Assembly: GCA_965237635.1 (NCBI GenBank)
Contig: CBDEFX010000001.1
Location: 248,001 to 312,000, forward strand
Direction: 5' to 3'
Length of the DNA stretch: 64,000 bases
From: CBDEFX01 sp965237635
GTDB lineage: Bacteria > Chloroflexota > Dehalococcoidia > Lucifugimonadales > CAUZJF01
Part shown: in pieces, positions 32,838-40,320 of the stretch
Layout: each line of letters starts with the position of its first letter
Position numbering within the stretch: the first letter of the stretch is position 1
Translations under genes and position numbers: made by a program
Notes under the pieces: model-generated
Told to the model about the DNA's origin: nothing
Seen by the model: the letters and a program-made list of their open reading frames with translations, nothing else
Databases searched by the model: none

Positions 32838-32909
32838 CCCTCGGTAGCGGCCGAGGGTCGACGCAAGTCTCGCAAATTCCATCCATCTGTTTTCGGAGGA
32901 GACAACATC

Positions 32910-33731
32910 ATGGTCGTGACTGAGCCGCTGACCCCCTATCAGGTAGAGCGGTATAGCCGGCACATCATCATGGCGCAGGTGGGCAGCAAGGGACAGCGCA
33001 AGATGCTGGACGCCAAAGTCCTGGTCATCGGCGCTGGAGGACTGGGCTCGCCGGTCTCAATCTACCTGGCCCTTGCCGGGATCGGCACAATCGGAATCGT
33101 AGACTTCGACATCGTCGACCTTTCCAACCTCCAGCGCCAGATACTGCACCACAACGACGACATCGGGCGCAGCAAACTCGACTCTGCCATCGACACGCTG
33201 AAGTCCTACAATCCGGACGTAACGGTAGTACCTCACGAAGGGCCGCTTACATCTGAAAACGCTATGGAGATCGTCGCGGGCTACGACGTAATCATAAACG
33301 GCGCGGACAATTTTCCTGCCCGATACCTGGTCAACGATGCCGCATACCTCAACAACAAGCCGCTGGTCGACGCCGCAATCCTGACCTTCGAAGGCCAGGC
33401 TGCCGTGTTCTTGCCAGGCCAGGGCTGCTACCGATGCCTGTTCCCCGAGCCCCCACCCCCGGGCGAGATGCCGAGCTGCGCGGAGGCCGGGGTCCTGGGC
33501 ACGCTTGTCGGGCTGGTCGGCAGTATTCAGGCCACCGAGGCGGCGAAGCTTATCATGGGCATCGGACAGTCACTCGCGGGACGCCTGCTGCTGATAGACG
33601 GCCTCGACATGGAGTTCCGTACCGTCAAGCTGCGCCGCAATAAAGACTGCCCTCTCTGCGGCGACAACCCTACGGTCACGAAGCTGATCGACTACGAAGC
33701 GTTCTGCGGAATGCCTGCGGTCGCAGCCTAA
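32910..33731 (+). CDS. moeB: MoeB/ThiF family adenylyltransferase
   Basis: These E1-like enzymes adenylate the C-terminal Gly-Gly of a small sulfur carrier (MoaD, ThiS or CysO). The 273-residue protein has RYSRHIIMAQVGSKGQRKM, the ATP motif VIGAGGLGSPVSIYLAL, DFDIVDLSNLQRQILH with the arginine finger, and two zinc-binding pairs, CYRC near 175 and CPLC near 249. It lacks the C-terminal rhodanese domain of MoeZ. The neighbouring modABC operon makes MoeB (molybdopterin synthesis) the best reading, but ThiF or a cysteine-pathway role is possible. GGAGGAG precedes ATG 32910. Confidence 0.85.
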   Translation: MVVTEPLTPYQVERYSRHIIMAQVGSKGQRKMLDAKVLVIGAGGLGSPVSIYLALAGIGTIGIVDFDIVDLSNLQRQILHHNDDIGRSKLDSAIDTLKSYNPDVTVVPHEGPLTSENAMEIVAGYDVIINGADNFPARYLVNDAAYLNNKPLVDAAILTFEGQAAVFLPGQGCYRCLFPEPPPPGEMPSCAEAGVLGTLVGLVGSIQATEAAKLIMGIGQSLAGRLLLIDGLDMEFRTVKLRRNKDCPLCGDNPTVTKLIDYEAFCGMPAVAA

Positions 33732-33779
33732 GAGCCGAAACGCCGGGCACCTGACATTGATGGCCCTCTCGTGATTGTT

Positions 33780-33812
33780 GTAGGGGCCCCGATGCGGAAT
33801 CGGGGCCCCTAC
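33780..33812. terminator. Long palindrome after moeB, probable bidirectional terminator
   Basis: GTAGGGGCCCCGAT (33780-33793) and ATCGGGGCCCCTAC (33799-33812) form a perfect 14-bp stem with loop GCGGA. It combines the GTAGGGGC and CCCCGAT repeat motifs and lies between convergent moeB and hisA. Confidence 0.65.
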
Positions 33813-33853
33813 GTTTACCCGCAAGACTGTTTCGCTGAGGGCAATCATACGCG

Positions 33854-34588
33854 CTAATTGATCTCTTCGGACCCCCGCAGCGCCTCGATCGCCTCTCGGA
33901 GGTCGATATCGCCGGTGTAGATTGCGGTACCCACGATCGCGCCTTCGACCCCCAACTCGGACAGCTTCAGCAGGTGCGCCAGCGACGAGATGCCGCCGGC
34001 TACCAACATCGCCATGTCGGTCTGGCCTGCAAGCTCCTCGATGGCTGGGAAGTTGGGCTCCGTAAGCGTGCCGTCCCGCGCGATGTCCGTATAGGCGTAC
34101 CGCTGGACGCCCATCTCAGCCACGCTCTCGACTAGCTCTACGGCCGAGACCCGACTCTGCCGCGTCCAGCCCTGTCCCGCGACGTAGCCGCCTCTGGCGT
34201 CGACGCTGACCACCACGGCCTCCGGGCCCAGCTCAAGGCATGCCTGTCGGACGAGATCTGAGTCTTCGAAGGCGGCGGTGCCTATGATAACCCGGTCCAC
34301 TCCGAGGGATACCGCGTCCCTCGCCACCTGCAGCGACCGTATGGCGCCACCGAACTGCACCGGCGCGTCCACTGAGGAAGCGATCTCTCCGACTATCCCG
34401 ATGTTGACGGGAGAGCCGCTTCTCGCGCCGTCAAGGTCGACCACGTGCAGCCGGGCCGCGCCCAACCCCACCCAACGCAACGCCGCGTCAAGCGGCTTCT
34501 CCGAGAAGACCCTCTTTTTCTCGTAGTCGCCCTGGTACAGCTGGACGCACTTACCTCCCAGTATATCCACCGCCGGGATCACTTCCAT
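33854..34588 (-). CDS. hisA: Phosphoribosylformimino-5-aminoimidazole carboxamide ribotide isomerase (HisA)
   Basis: HisA isomerises ProFAR to PRFAR in histidine synthesis. The 244-residue TIM barrel has the catalytic Asp in IPAVDILGGKCVQLYQGDY (D8), VQFGGAIRS, VIIGTAAF, VVVSVDARGGYVAGQGW, the second catalytic Asp in YTDIARDGTLTEPN, and LVAGGISSL / GAIVGTAIY phosphate-binding ends. The start is ATG 34588, one base after the hisH stop, with GGAGG upstream. Confidence 0.95.
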   Translation of the reverse strand: MEVIPAVDILGGKCVQLYQGDYEKKRVFSEKPLDAALRWVGLGAARLHVVDLDGARSGSPVNIGIVGEIASSVDAPVQFGGAIRSLQVARDAVSLGVDRVIIGTAAFEDSDLVRQACLELGPEAVVVSVDARGGYVAGQGWTRQSRVSAVELVESVAEMGVQRYAYTDIARDGTLTEPNFPAIEELAGQTDMAMLVAGGISSLAHLLKLSELGVEGAIVGTAIYTGDIDLREAIEALRGSEEIN

Positions 34589-34589
34589 G

Positions 34590-35219
34590 TCACGCCCTCC
34601 GGCCATCTCCTACAAAACGGACAAAGTTCCGGTACACCCTGAGGCCGGTGGGGCCGCTCTTCTCCGGATGGAACTGAACGGCCACGACATTGTCAGAGAC
34701 AACTGCGCTGCAGAATTCGACGCCGTATGTCGTGGTCCCGGCTACAACGCTCCTGCGTTCAGGGTCGGCGTAGTAGCTGTGGACGAAATAGAAGTAGGAG
34801 CCCGAGGGGACGCCCTCGAGTATGGGATGTTCCAGGTGAAACGTAACCTGGTTCCAGCCCATGTGAGGCACCTTGGCGCCAGCAGGCAGCTTCCGCACGC
34901 GACCGGCGAGCACGCCAAGGCAAGGCTCTACACCTTCGTCTGACTCCTCGAGTAGCAACTGGAGGCCCAGGCAGACGCCGAGGAAGGGCCTGCCGCTCGC
35001 TACGAACTCCTTGATGGGCTCGACCAGTCCCCTCGCTTTGAGTTGTCGCATGGACGAGTCACAGGCCCCTTGACCGGGGAACACCAGCGCGTCGGCGCCC
35101 CGGATGTCAGCAGCTTCGCTGGTTATCAGAGCCCTGCCGCCGACTTTTTCGAACGCCTTCTGAACGCTCCGGAGGTTGCCCGCCTGATAGTCGACTATGG
35201 CAATATCGGGGCTGCTCAT
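34590..35219 (-). CDS. hisH: Imidazole glycerol phosphate synthase, glutaminase subunit (HisH)
   Basis: HisH supplies ammonia to HisF for making IGP and AICAR. The 209-residue class I amidotransferase has the nucleophile C83 in FLGVCLGLQLL, the oxyanion region FPGQGACDSSM near 48, and the catalytic His-Glu in VQFHPEKSG near 180. The ATG at 35219 overlaps the pduO stop by four bases (ATGA), so the genes are coupled. The partner HisF is at 43.3 kb, not in this operon. Confidence 0.95.
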   Translation of the reverse strand: MSSPDIAIVDYQAGNLRSVQKAFEKVGGRALITSEAADIRGADALVFPGQGACDSSMRQLKARGLVEPIKEFVASGRPFLGVCLGLQLLLEESDEGVEPCLGVLAGRVRKLPAGAKVPHMGWNQVTFHLEHPILEGVPSGSYFYFVHSYYADPERRSVVAGTTTYGVEFCSAVVSDNVVAVQFHPEKSGPTGLRVYRNFVRFVGDGRRA

Positions 35220-35782
35220 TTACTTGGCGCATCTTCGCCCGTAGTCAGCTCAAATGGCAGATCTCGGTCCTCAAGCCGTGCAAGCACGAACAGAAGGTCC
35301 GACAGGCGGTTCAAATACCGCAGCACGTCATCATTCACCAGCCGCCCCTCTTCTTTGAGCGCCACTACGCGGCGCTCACCCGCGCGAAGCAGGCTACGAG
35401 CGAGGTCCAGCGCGCCCGACCCCGCCGAGGCCCCCGGAACTATGAATGCGCGGGGCAACTCGATCTGCGCTTCGGTCTCGTCTATCAGCTCCTCTAGCCT
35501 CGCTACCATCTCGGGAGTGACGACAGCGAAGTTGGCCTGCAGGTGGTGATACTGGGCAGGGTCGGTGGCCAGCTCGGCACCGACGGTAAACATCTCCCGC
35601 TGCACCTGCAGCAGGATCTCTTTAACCCGCTGGTTAGTGCAAAGGGCCCTTCCCAACCCCATGGCGGAGACAGCGGAGTCGACGTCCCCATAAGCCTGAC
35701 ACCTGGGGTCCGCCTTTGACACCCGGCCGCCGAAGAGCAGCCCAGTTTCCCCTGTATCGCCCTTCTTGGTGTATACCGGCAT
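35216..35782 (-). CDS. pduO: Cob(I)yrinic acid a,c-diamide adenosyltransferase, PduO type
   Basis: The enzyme attaches adenosyl from ATP to cobalamin. The 188-residue protein has the PduO ATP-binding start YTKKGDTGETGLLFGGRVSK, GDVDSAVSAMGLGRAL near 32, and the C-terminal RSLLRAGERRVVALKEEG followed by LNRLSDLLFVLAR. It starts at ATG 35782 with GGAGG ten bases upstream and begins a tight operon with hisH and hisA; there is no metabolic link between the two, so the grouping is probably incidental. Confidence 0.92.
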   Translation of the reverse strand: MPVYTKKGDTGETGLLFGGRVSKADPRCQAYGDVDSAVSAMGLGRALCTNQRVKEILLQVQREMFTVGAELATDPAQYHHLQANFAVVTPEMVARLEELIDETEAQIELPRAFIVPGASAGSGALDLARSLLRAGERRVVALKEEGRLVNDDVLRYLNRLSDLLFVLARLEDRDLPFELTTGEDAPSK

Positions 35783-35807
35783 CGTCGCCTACCTCCGCTA
35801 CGACCGA

Positions 35808-35813
35808 ATTATA
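35808..35813 (-). promoter_or_regulatory. -10 box of the pduO-hisH-hisA operon
   Basis: TATAAT on the minus strand lies 26 bases before pduO. No convincing -35 is seen. Confidence 0.5.
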
Positions 35814-35913
35814 CCAGCTAGTCCAGTCGCCCAGGCCGCGCAGCGAGCAGTCTCCTTGCCCCAAGGCTGGCTCGTCTCGTGACTAGGGCCCTTCGGTCCG
35901 GCGCCTGGGGTGC

Positions 35914-35999
35914 CTACTCGGGGTATGCGGAGAAAGAGCAGTCTCCACCCGAATATCCCGAGTAGTCCCGATTCGGCATCGGGACGTATCGAGGGACCC
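35914..35999. repeat. Long-arm hairpin repeat, single copy
   Basis: Arms CTACTCGGGGTATGCGG (35914-35930) and CCGAATATCCCGAGTAG (35949-35965) are 15/17 complementary. They are followed by CCCGATTCGGCATCGGG and the tail CGTATCGAGGGACC. The 346-base gap between pduO and hsp20 otherwise holds only the hsp20 terminator. Confidence 0.7.
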
Positions 36000-36051
36000 G
36001 CCGCGCCACGAAACATCTACTCGGTATGTGGTGGCAAGAGCCGCCCACCAC

Positions 36052-36090
36052 AAAAACAGGCCCACCCCGATCGGATCGGGGAGGGCCTGT
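36052..36090 (-). terminator. Terminator of hsp20
   Basis: On the minus strand a stem of 16 bp with one mismatch (ACAGGCCC-CCCCGAT with ATCGGGG-GGGCCTGT, loop CCG) is followed by TTTTTG. It lies 39 bases past the hsp20 stop. Confidence 0.85.
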
Positions 36091-36128
36091 ACTAGAGCCA
36101 AGTCGACTATCAGGTCGGTGCGCGATGG

Positions 36129-36572
36129 CTAGCTCGCCACACTTACCTCTAGTCGCTTGGCCTTCTTGGCTTCCTGCTTCGGGAACGAAATGGTAACCAC
36201 TCCGCCCTTGTAGCTGGACTCTGCCTTCTCCGTGTCGATGGTGTCCGGCAGCCGCAGAGACCTGTGGAACGCGCCGCTTCTTCGCTCCCGCACCAGGTAG
36301 TCGCCGTCCTTGCTCTCCTCTTCCTCCGCCGACTGAGCCTTGATGGTCAACACCTCGTTCTCGATCGTGACCTCGATATCCTCGGGGGCCACTCCTGGTA
36401 CCGAGGCGTGGACGACAATCTGGTCGTCTTCTTCCACCACGTCCAAGGGCACTAACCAGTCCTGGGTGGCACCGTTCCCAACGTAACCTTCGCCGAAGCC
36501 ACGCCGAATCCGGTTCACCGTTCGCTCTGCACGTCGAAGCTCTCCGAACGGGTACCAACGCTGCAATACCAT
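36129..36572 (-). CDS. Small heat shock protein Hsp20 (alpha-crystallin family)
   Basis: Hsp20 holds unfolding proteins in a refoldable state. The 147-residue protein has an N-terminal arm, an alpha-crystallin domain (about 42-135) with VHASVPGVAPEDIEVTIENEVLTIKA and FHRSLRLPDTID-type strands, and VTISFPKQEA. The C-terminal I-x-I motif is not obvious. The start is ATG 36572 with GGAGG seven bases upstream. Its leader can fold so that the AUG is paired. It is divergent from dnaJ-hspR. Confidence 0.93.
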   Translation of the reverse strand: MVLQRWYPFGELRRAERTVNRIRRGFGEGYVGNGATQDWLVPLDVVEEDDQIVVHASVPGVAPEDIEVTIENEVLTIKAQSAEEEESKDGDYLVRERRSGAFHRSLRLPDTIDTEKAESSYKGGVVTISFPKQEAKKAKRLEVSVAS

Positions 36573-36603
36573 ATCTATACCTCCTTATGATAATTTAGAT
36601 ATG
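36570..36603 (-). promoter_or_regulatory. Possible RNA thermometer at the hsp20 start
   Basis: In the mRNA CATATCTA (36603-36596) pairs perfectly with TAGATATG (36577-36570), the latter ending in the AUG start codon. AAGGAGG lies in the 18-base loop. A weak A-U rich 8-bp stem over the start codon is what a heat-melting switch would look like. Confidence 0.45.
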
Positions 36604-36634
36604 CAACGAGGGGACGCTTTCGTCCTCCATCGCC

Positions 36635-36664
36635 ATTATAACGATAGTATCCCTACCATGTCAA
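36635..36664 (-). promoter_or_regulatory. Promoter of hsp20
   Basis: TTGACA (36664-36659), an 18-base spacer and TATAAT (36640-36635) on the minus strand are consensus housekeeping boxes, so heat control must come from a repressor or the mRNA. Confidence 0.8.
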
Positions 36665-36668
36665 GAGA

Positions 36669-36688
36669 CTTATAGTAACTCATATAAG
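36669..36688. promoter_or_regulatory. Palindromic candidate operator between hsp20 and dnaJ
   Basis: CTTATA-N8-TATAAG is a perfect inverted repeat centred between the two divergent promoters, touching neither -10. The HspR-encoding gene downstream suggests it as the binding site, but the classical HAIR sequence (CTTGAGT-N7-ACTCAAG) is not present. Confidence 0.45.
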
Positions 36689-36693
36689 ATATA

Positions 36694-36722
36694 TTGTGCT
36701 GCAGCTAGAGATATGCTATAAT
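36694..36722 (+). promoter_or_regulatory. Promoter of dnaJ-hspR
   Basis: TTGTGC (36694-36699), a 17-base spacer and TATAAT (36717-36722) with the extended TGC. The start codon follows 24 bases later. Confidence 0.75.
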
Positions 36723-36745
36723 CGTCACGAGGCAGCGTAGCTGAC

Positions 36746-37612
36746 ATGAAGGACTATTACAAAGTTCTGGGTGTTGCCAAAAACGCCAGCGACAAAGAGG
36801 TCCAACAGGCGTTCCGGAAGCTTGCGCGCAAACACCACCCCGATCTCAATCCCGGGGAGAAGTCGGCAGAGGAGCGGTTCAAGCAAATCAACGAGGCCTA
36901 CGAGGTGCTATCGGACGCCGATAGCCGCAAGAAGTACGACCGCTACGGCGAGAATTGGAGACAGGCCGAGCAGATCGAGACTCAATATGGTCAGGGCGCC
37001 GGATGGCGCGTTGGCCGGGCCGGCGGCGGTGGACTTGACGACCTGCTCGGGTCCGACCCGTTTTCGGGATTTGGGAACTTTTTCGGACGCCGCGCGAGCA
37101 CACAGACGGCAGCCCCACTAAAGGGGTCCGTGGAGGTGAGTCTGGAGGAGGCCTTTTCCGGCACCAAACGGCAGGTCACGATCTCCTCCGGCGGCGAGGA
37201 GCGTCGGATTGAAGTAACCATACCGCCAGGTGTATACACGGGCTCGGTGGTCCGCGTCTCGCCCAGCAAGGGGAATGAGCTGATGCTGAACATTACGGTG
37301 TCGCCCCACAAGCGCTTCACTCGCCAGGGTGACAACCTGATTACCGAGGTCGAGGTCCCCTTGGAGGATGCGATCCTCGGCGGCGAAGCCGAGGTTCGCA
37401 CACTGAGCAAGAAGGTCAGTCTGAAGGTACCTCCCGAGAGCCAGAACGGCCAGAGGATCCGGCTGGCAAAGCAGGGGATGCCGAAGCTCGGCTCGAAGAA
37501 TACCAGGGGAGACCTGTTTGTCGTCATACGCCCTGTTACGCCTAAGAATCTAAGCGATGAGGAGCAGGAGCTGGTCCACAAGTTCAAGGAGCTCCGCTCA
37601 CAAAAGAGGTGA
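36746..37612 (+). CDS. DnaJ-family co-chaperone without zinc finger (CbpA-like)
   Basis: The 288-residue J-protein stimulates DnaK ATPase. The J domain (1-65) has HPD at 31-33. A Gly-rich stretch (about 80-115) follows, then two beta-barrel substrate-binding domains (VEVSLEEAFSGTKRQVTIS; VTIPPGVYTGSVVRV; EVEVPLEDAILGGEAEVRTL; VPPESQNGQRIRLAKQGMP). The four CxxCxGxG zinc repeats of classical DnaJ are absent, so it is the type-II/CbpA form. It is followed six bases later by hspR, a usual pairing. Confidence 0.92.
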   Translation: MKDYYKVLGVAKNASDKEVQQAFRKLARKHHPDLNPGEKSAEERFKQINEAYEVLSDADSRKKYDRYGENWRQAEQIETQYGQGAGWRVGRAGGGGLDDLLGSDPFSGFGNFFGRRASTQTAAPLKGSVEVSLEEAFSGTKRQVTISSGGEERRIEVTIPPGVYTGSVVRVSPSKGNELMLNITVSPHKRFTRQGDNLITEVEVPLEDAILGGEAEVRTLSKKVSLKVPPESQNGQRIRLAKQGMPKLGSKNTRGDLFVVIRPVTPKNLSDEEQELVHKFKELRSQKR

Positions 37613-37618
37613 CGAGCG

Positions 37619-37960
37619 ATGTCTTCTGAAGAGATGTTCGCCGAAGACGAGCCGTGTTTCGTGATAAGCGTGGCGGCGCGGATCGTTGGGGTCAGGACTC
37701 AGACTCTGAGGTACTATGAACGGCTCGGACTTATCGAGCCGCACCGCACTAGCGGCAACCAGAGGGTGTTCTCTCGCCGGGACGTCGAGAGGGTCAGGCG
37801 CCTGAGGAGCCTTATGGACGACCTTGGGGTGAACCTGGCGGGAGTCGAGGTCGTGATGAAGCTTCTGGACCGCCTGCAGGAAAACGAAGCCGAGATGCAG
37901 CGCCTCAAGGCCGAAAATGAGCAGCTGCGAGGCCTGTTGACGGTGGCCCGGCAAGGCTAG
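37619..37960 (+). CDS. hspR: MerR-type heat-shock repressor HspR
   Basis: HspR represses chaperone genes, often with DnaK as co-repressor. The 113-residue protein has the MerR helix-turn-helix and wing (FVISVAARIVGVRTQTLRYYERLGLIEPHRTSGNQRVFSRRDVERVRRL) and DLGVNLAGVEVVMKLLDRL, the HspR signature. The C-terminus is a short coiled coil. It is co-transcribed with dnaJ (six-base gap) and is the probable regulator of this divergent heat-shock locus. Confidence 0.88.
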   Translation: MSSEEMFAEDEPCFVISVAARIVGVRTQTLRYYERLGLIEPHRTSGNQRVFSRRDVERVRRLRSLMDDLGVNLAGVEVVMKLLDRLQENEAEMQRLKAENEQLRGLLTVARQG

Positions 37961-38077
37961 CTCTCCCTCGGATCAACATGCCAGATTGCCTCAGTCCTTT
38001 GATGTATACTGTTTTCGTTTGACGAGTTGACGTGAACCAGAAACCCAACGCGAAGTCAGCGAGGAGCTTAGTTTAGT

Positions 38078-38659
38078 ATGGCCTTAGAAGAGGCACCCCC
38101 GGATCAGAGCGACGAAATACCTGAAGGGGCAACGGTCATAAGACAGGTGCAATACGCCTGGCTCTGGTCCTCGGCGCCATGGCTCATAATACTGGCCGTC
38201 GTATACTACACGGACTTCCTCATTGAAGCGGTGCCGGTCGTCGGAGCTATCATCACGGTAATCATTCTCGCGCCCAGGTACGTGGCGTGGAGACGGACCG
38301 CCTACATCTTGACCGACGATAGTCTGATCTATAAACGCGGTGGAATCACCGGCAGTCAGAAGTATCAGATCCCATGGTCGAATCTAAAGGGAGCAAGGGC
38401 CAATTACGGGTCGTTCGGACGGGCCCTGGGGTTCCAGACGGTCGAGCTTCTGCTCCAGAACGACAAGGTTGCTCGTCTCCCCTACATACCCATCCTCCAG
38501 GACGTTGCAGGACAGATACAGGAGCTCGTCGACGCCGCCGACACTAGGACGGAGCCTGACGACGAAGATCCGTCCAAAGAGCCCGGGAAACACGATCCGG
38601 ATGTGACCCAGTACGATCCTGAAGCTCCAGGCGATGCTGCACCGGACGACTCCCGCTAG
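38078..38659 (+). CDS. Membrane protein with bacterial PH domain (bPH2)
   Basis: The 193-residue protein has two membrane helices (about 32-47 and 52-68) and then a PH-like domain with YILTDDSLIYKRGGITGSQKYQIPWSNLKGARANYG and VELLLQNDKVARLPYIP. The last 45 residues are acidic and disordered (EPDDEDPSKEPGKHDPDV). Members of this family are of unknown function in the membrane. AGGAG lies 11 bases before ATG 38078, and TATACT at 38005-38010 is a possible -10. Confidence 0.8.
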   Translation: MALEEAPPDQSDEIPEGATVIRQVQYAWLWSSAPWLIILAVVYYTDFLIEAVPVVGAIITVIILAPRYVAWRRTAYILTDDSLIYKRGGITGSQKYQIPWSNLKGARANYGSFGRALGFQTVELLLQNDKVARLPYIPILQDVAGQIQELVDAADTRTEPDDEDPSKEPGKHDPDVTQYDPEAPGDAAPDDSR

Positions 38660-38734
38660 GAGCTCGGGTGCAAGCGGCGACCGGGGATACCGACTGTTCC
38701 GCCTCGGCGGGCTGGTAAACGGCCGACGAGCTAG

Positions 38735-38845
38735 TCGCTACTCAACCGGAGTGGTTCGACAAGTCCTCCGATGCCGCATCGGGGGGACGTATCGAGGGGC
38801 CCGTCCTGAGCTAAGTCGAAGGAAGCCAGTCGAAGGGCGGGCATA
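38735..38845. repeat. Intergenic repeat composite
   Basis: The gap 38660-38890 carries the TAGTCGCTACTC start of the long-arm hairpin family, the palindrome CCGATGCCGCATCGG (38769-38783), the tail CGTATCGAGGGGCCC, and two CCTGAGC...GTCGAAGG modules (38802-38840). No gene is seen. Confidence 0.65.
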
Positions 38846-38890
38846 GGCCGCCAACCTGAGCGAGCCCGTCCCCTGTTTGGAAAAGGAAAC

Positions 38891-40155
38891 ATGCACCAAA
38901 ACGGACCAGGATTCACCCTGATAAAGGCATCGCGGCTGATTGACGGCACCGGCGCCCCCGCGCTGGAGCGAGGGGCCATCCTCATAGAAGGGGACTCGAT
39001 CACGGCCGTCGGGACTGAAGAGTCGGTGGTGCCCCCCGAGGGTGCCCCGGTGCAGGAGTTCACCTTCGACGACAAGACCATCCTCCCTGGGCTGGTGGAC
39101 TGCCACGTTCACCTGATCGGAATTGGCGACGGCCGAAAGGGAGACGAGCTCGCGCTCTGCCCGACGAGGTCTTGACCCTTCAGGCCGCACGAAACGCTAG
39201 AGCGCACTTGTACTCTGGCGTGACTACCGTGCGTGACTGCGGCGCCAAGAACCAGACGACACTGATGCTGCGGGAGGCTATGGAGATGGGGGTTGCGCCC
39301 GGGCCGCGTCTCGTCCTGGCAGGGCGACCCATCGCCATCATCGGCGGGCATCTGAGCTATTTCGGAGAGGAGGCCACGGGCCCAGACGAATGCCGGGCCT
39401 CCGTTCGCCGGCTCGTAAAGGAGGGCGCAGACTTCATCAAGGTGACGGCAACCGGGGGCAGCACACGCACTTCGAACCCATTCAGGCCGTCTTTCACTCC
39501 CGAGGATCTCAAGGCCATCTGCGACGAGGCCCACAAGTTCGGCAAACACGTAGCCGCTCACTGCGCGTCGACAGAAGGACTGGTAAATGCGCTCGATGCC
39601 GGGGTCGACACCCTGATACACGCGTTCCACAGAGAGCCAGACGGGTCTGATCAGTACAGGCCGGAGATCAGCGAGACGATCGCCGCAAACGGGGTCTTCG
39701 TCAATCCCACTCTACACCAGCCGCGTCATGGAGTCTGGGCCCTCGAGGACAAGATGGAATCGAAGGGGCTAACTCTCGACGAGCAGACGGAACTGGAAGG
39801 GCTCAGGAGGTCGCTTGAGACCCGGCTGGACCATGTCGCCAGGATGAGGGCGGAGGGCGTGAAGCTCGTTTGCGGCTCCGACTCCGCGTGGGCCTACTAC
39901 CCGATGGCGCACTTCCAGGACGAAATCGAGGACCATGTCGAGATAGGGATGTCGCCGATGGAGGCCGTCACATCGGCTACCCGCGATTCAGCGCGCTCTT
40001 GTTGGGTCGAAGACAAGGTCGGTACCCTGGAAGCCGGCAAGGCAGCTGATGTACTCGTCGTCGATGGCGACCCATCCATCGACATCTCTGCCTTGAACAA
40101 GGTCGTGAGCGTCTTCCAAAACGGATCGGTTGTCGACCAGGGCAGCTACGTATAG
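38891..40155 (+). pseudogene. Amidohydrolase family protein, frameshifted
   Basis: The gene encodes an imidazolonepropionase/prolidase-like amidohydrolase of about 421 residues in two frames. Frame one (38891-39153) gives LIKASRLIDGTGAP and the metal motif DCHVHL; frame two (from about 39157 to 40155) gives HLYSGVTTVRDCGAKN, the Lys of IKVTATGG, AHCAS, LIHAF and the Asp of CGSDSAW. All metal ligands are present. One missing base near 39154-39158 (GCTCTGCCC where GCTCCTGCCC would restore LLPDEVLTL) explains the break. AAAAGGAAAC precedes the ATG. It could be a true pseudogene or an assembly error; nothing else is decayed. Confidence 0.85.
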
Positions 40156-40181
40156 CGGCCGACGTTCCCCTCGGCCGTTTT
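40156..40181 (+). terminator. Terminator of the amidohydrolase gene
   Basis: CGGCCGA (40156-40162) and TCGGCCG (40171-40177) form a 7-bp stem followed by TTTT, directly at the stop codon. Confidence 0.7.
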
Positions 40182-40320
40182 ACGGCCTCGCGAGGTCCGT
40201 TGTGATCATGGAGAAGAGCCACTGAGGCCCAGGTGCGTTTTGGAAACGAATGTCTACCTGATTCGACATGCGCAGAGCCACCCGACTGCTGACCTTCAAC
40301 TGCCGGAGTGGCCACCTAAG

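Larger units (their letters stand above)
32645..32909 (+). ncRNA. Structured leader RNA of moeB (riboswitch or attenuator candidate)
   Basis: The 265-base leader contains CGCCTG and CAGGCG arms near 32685-32730, a terminator at 32790-32837, and a second hairpin CCCTCGG/CCGAGGG at 32838-32857. The terminator's 7-base apical loop CTTGCGT (32809-32815) is exactly complementary to ACGCAAG (32861-32867), so a pseudoknot or an alternative fold is possible. It does not match the Moco, TPP or cobalamin riboswitch motifs I can recall. Confidence 0.45.

Noticed and set aside
32645..32909. Molybdenum-cofactor or TPP riboswitch
   Set aside because: Conserved core sequences of these classes were not found, so the leader is left unclassified.
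39172..39178. TGA in the amidohydrolase as a Sec codon
   Set aside because: Homology moves to another frame before the TGA, so it is a frameshift, not a recoded stop.
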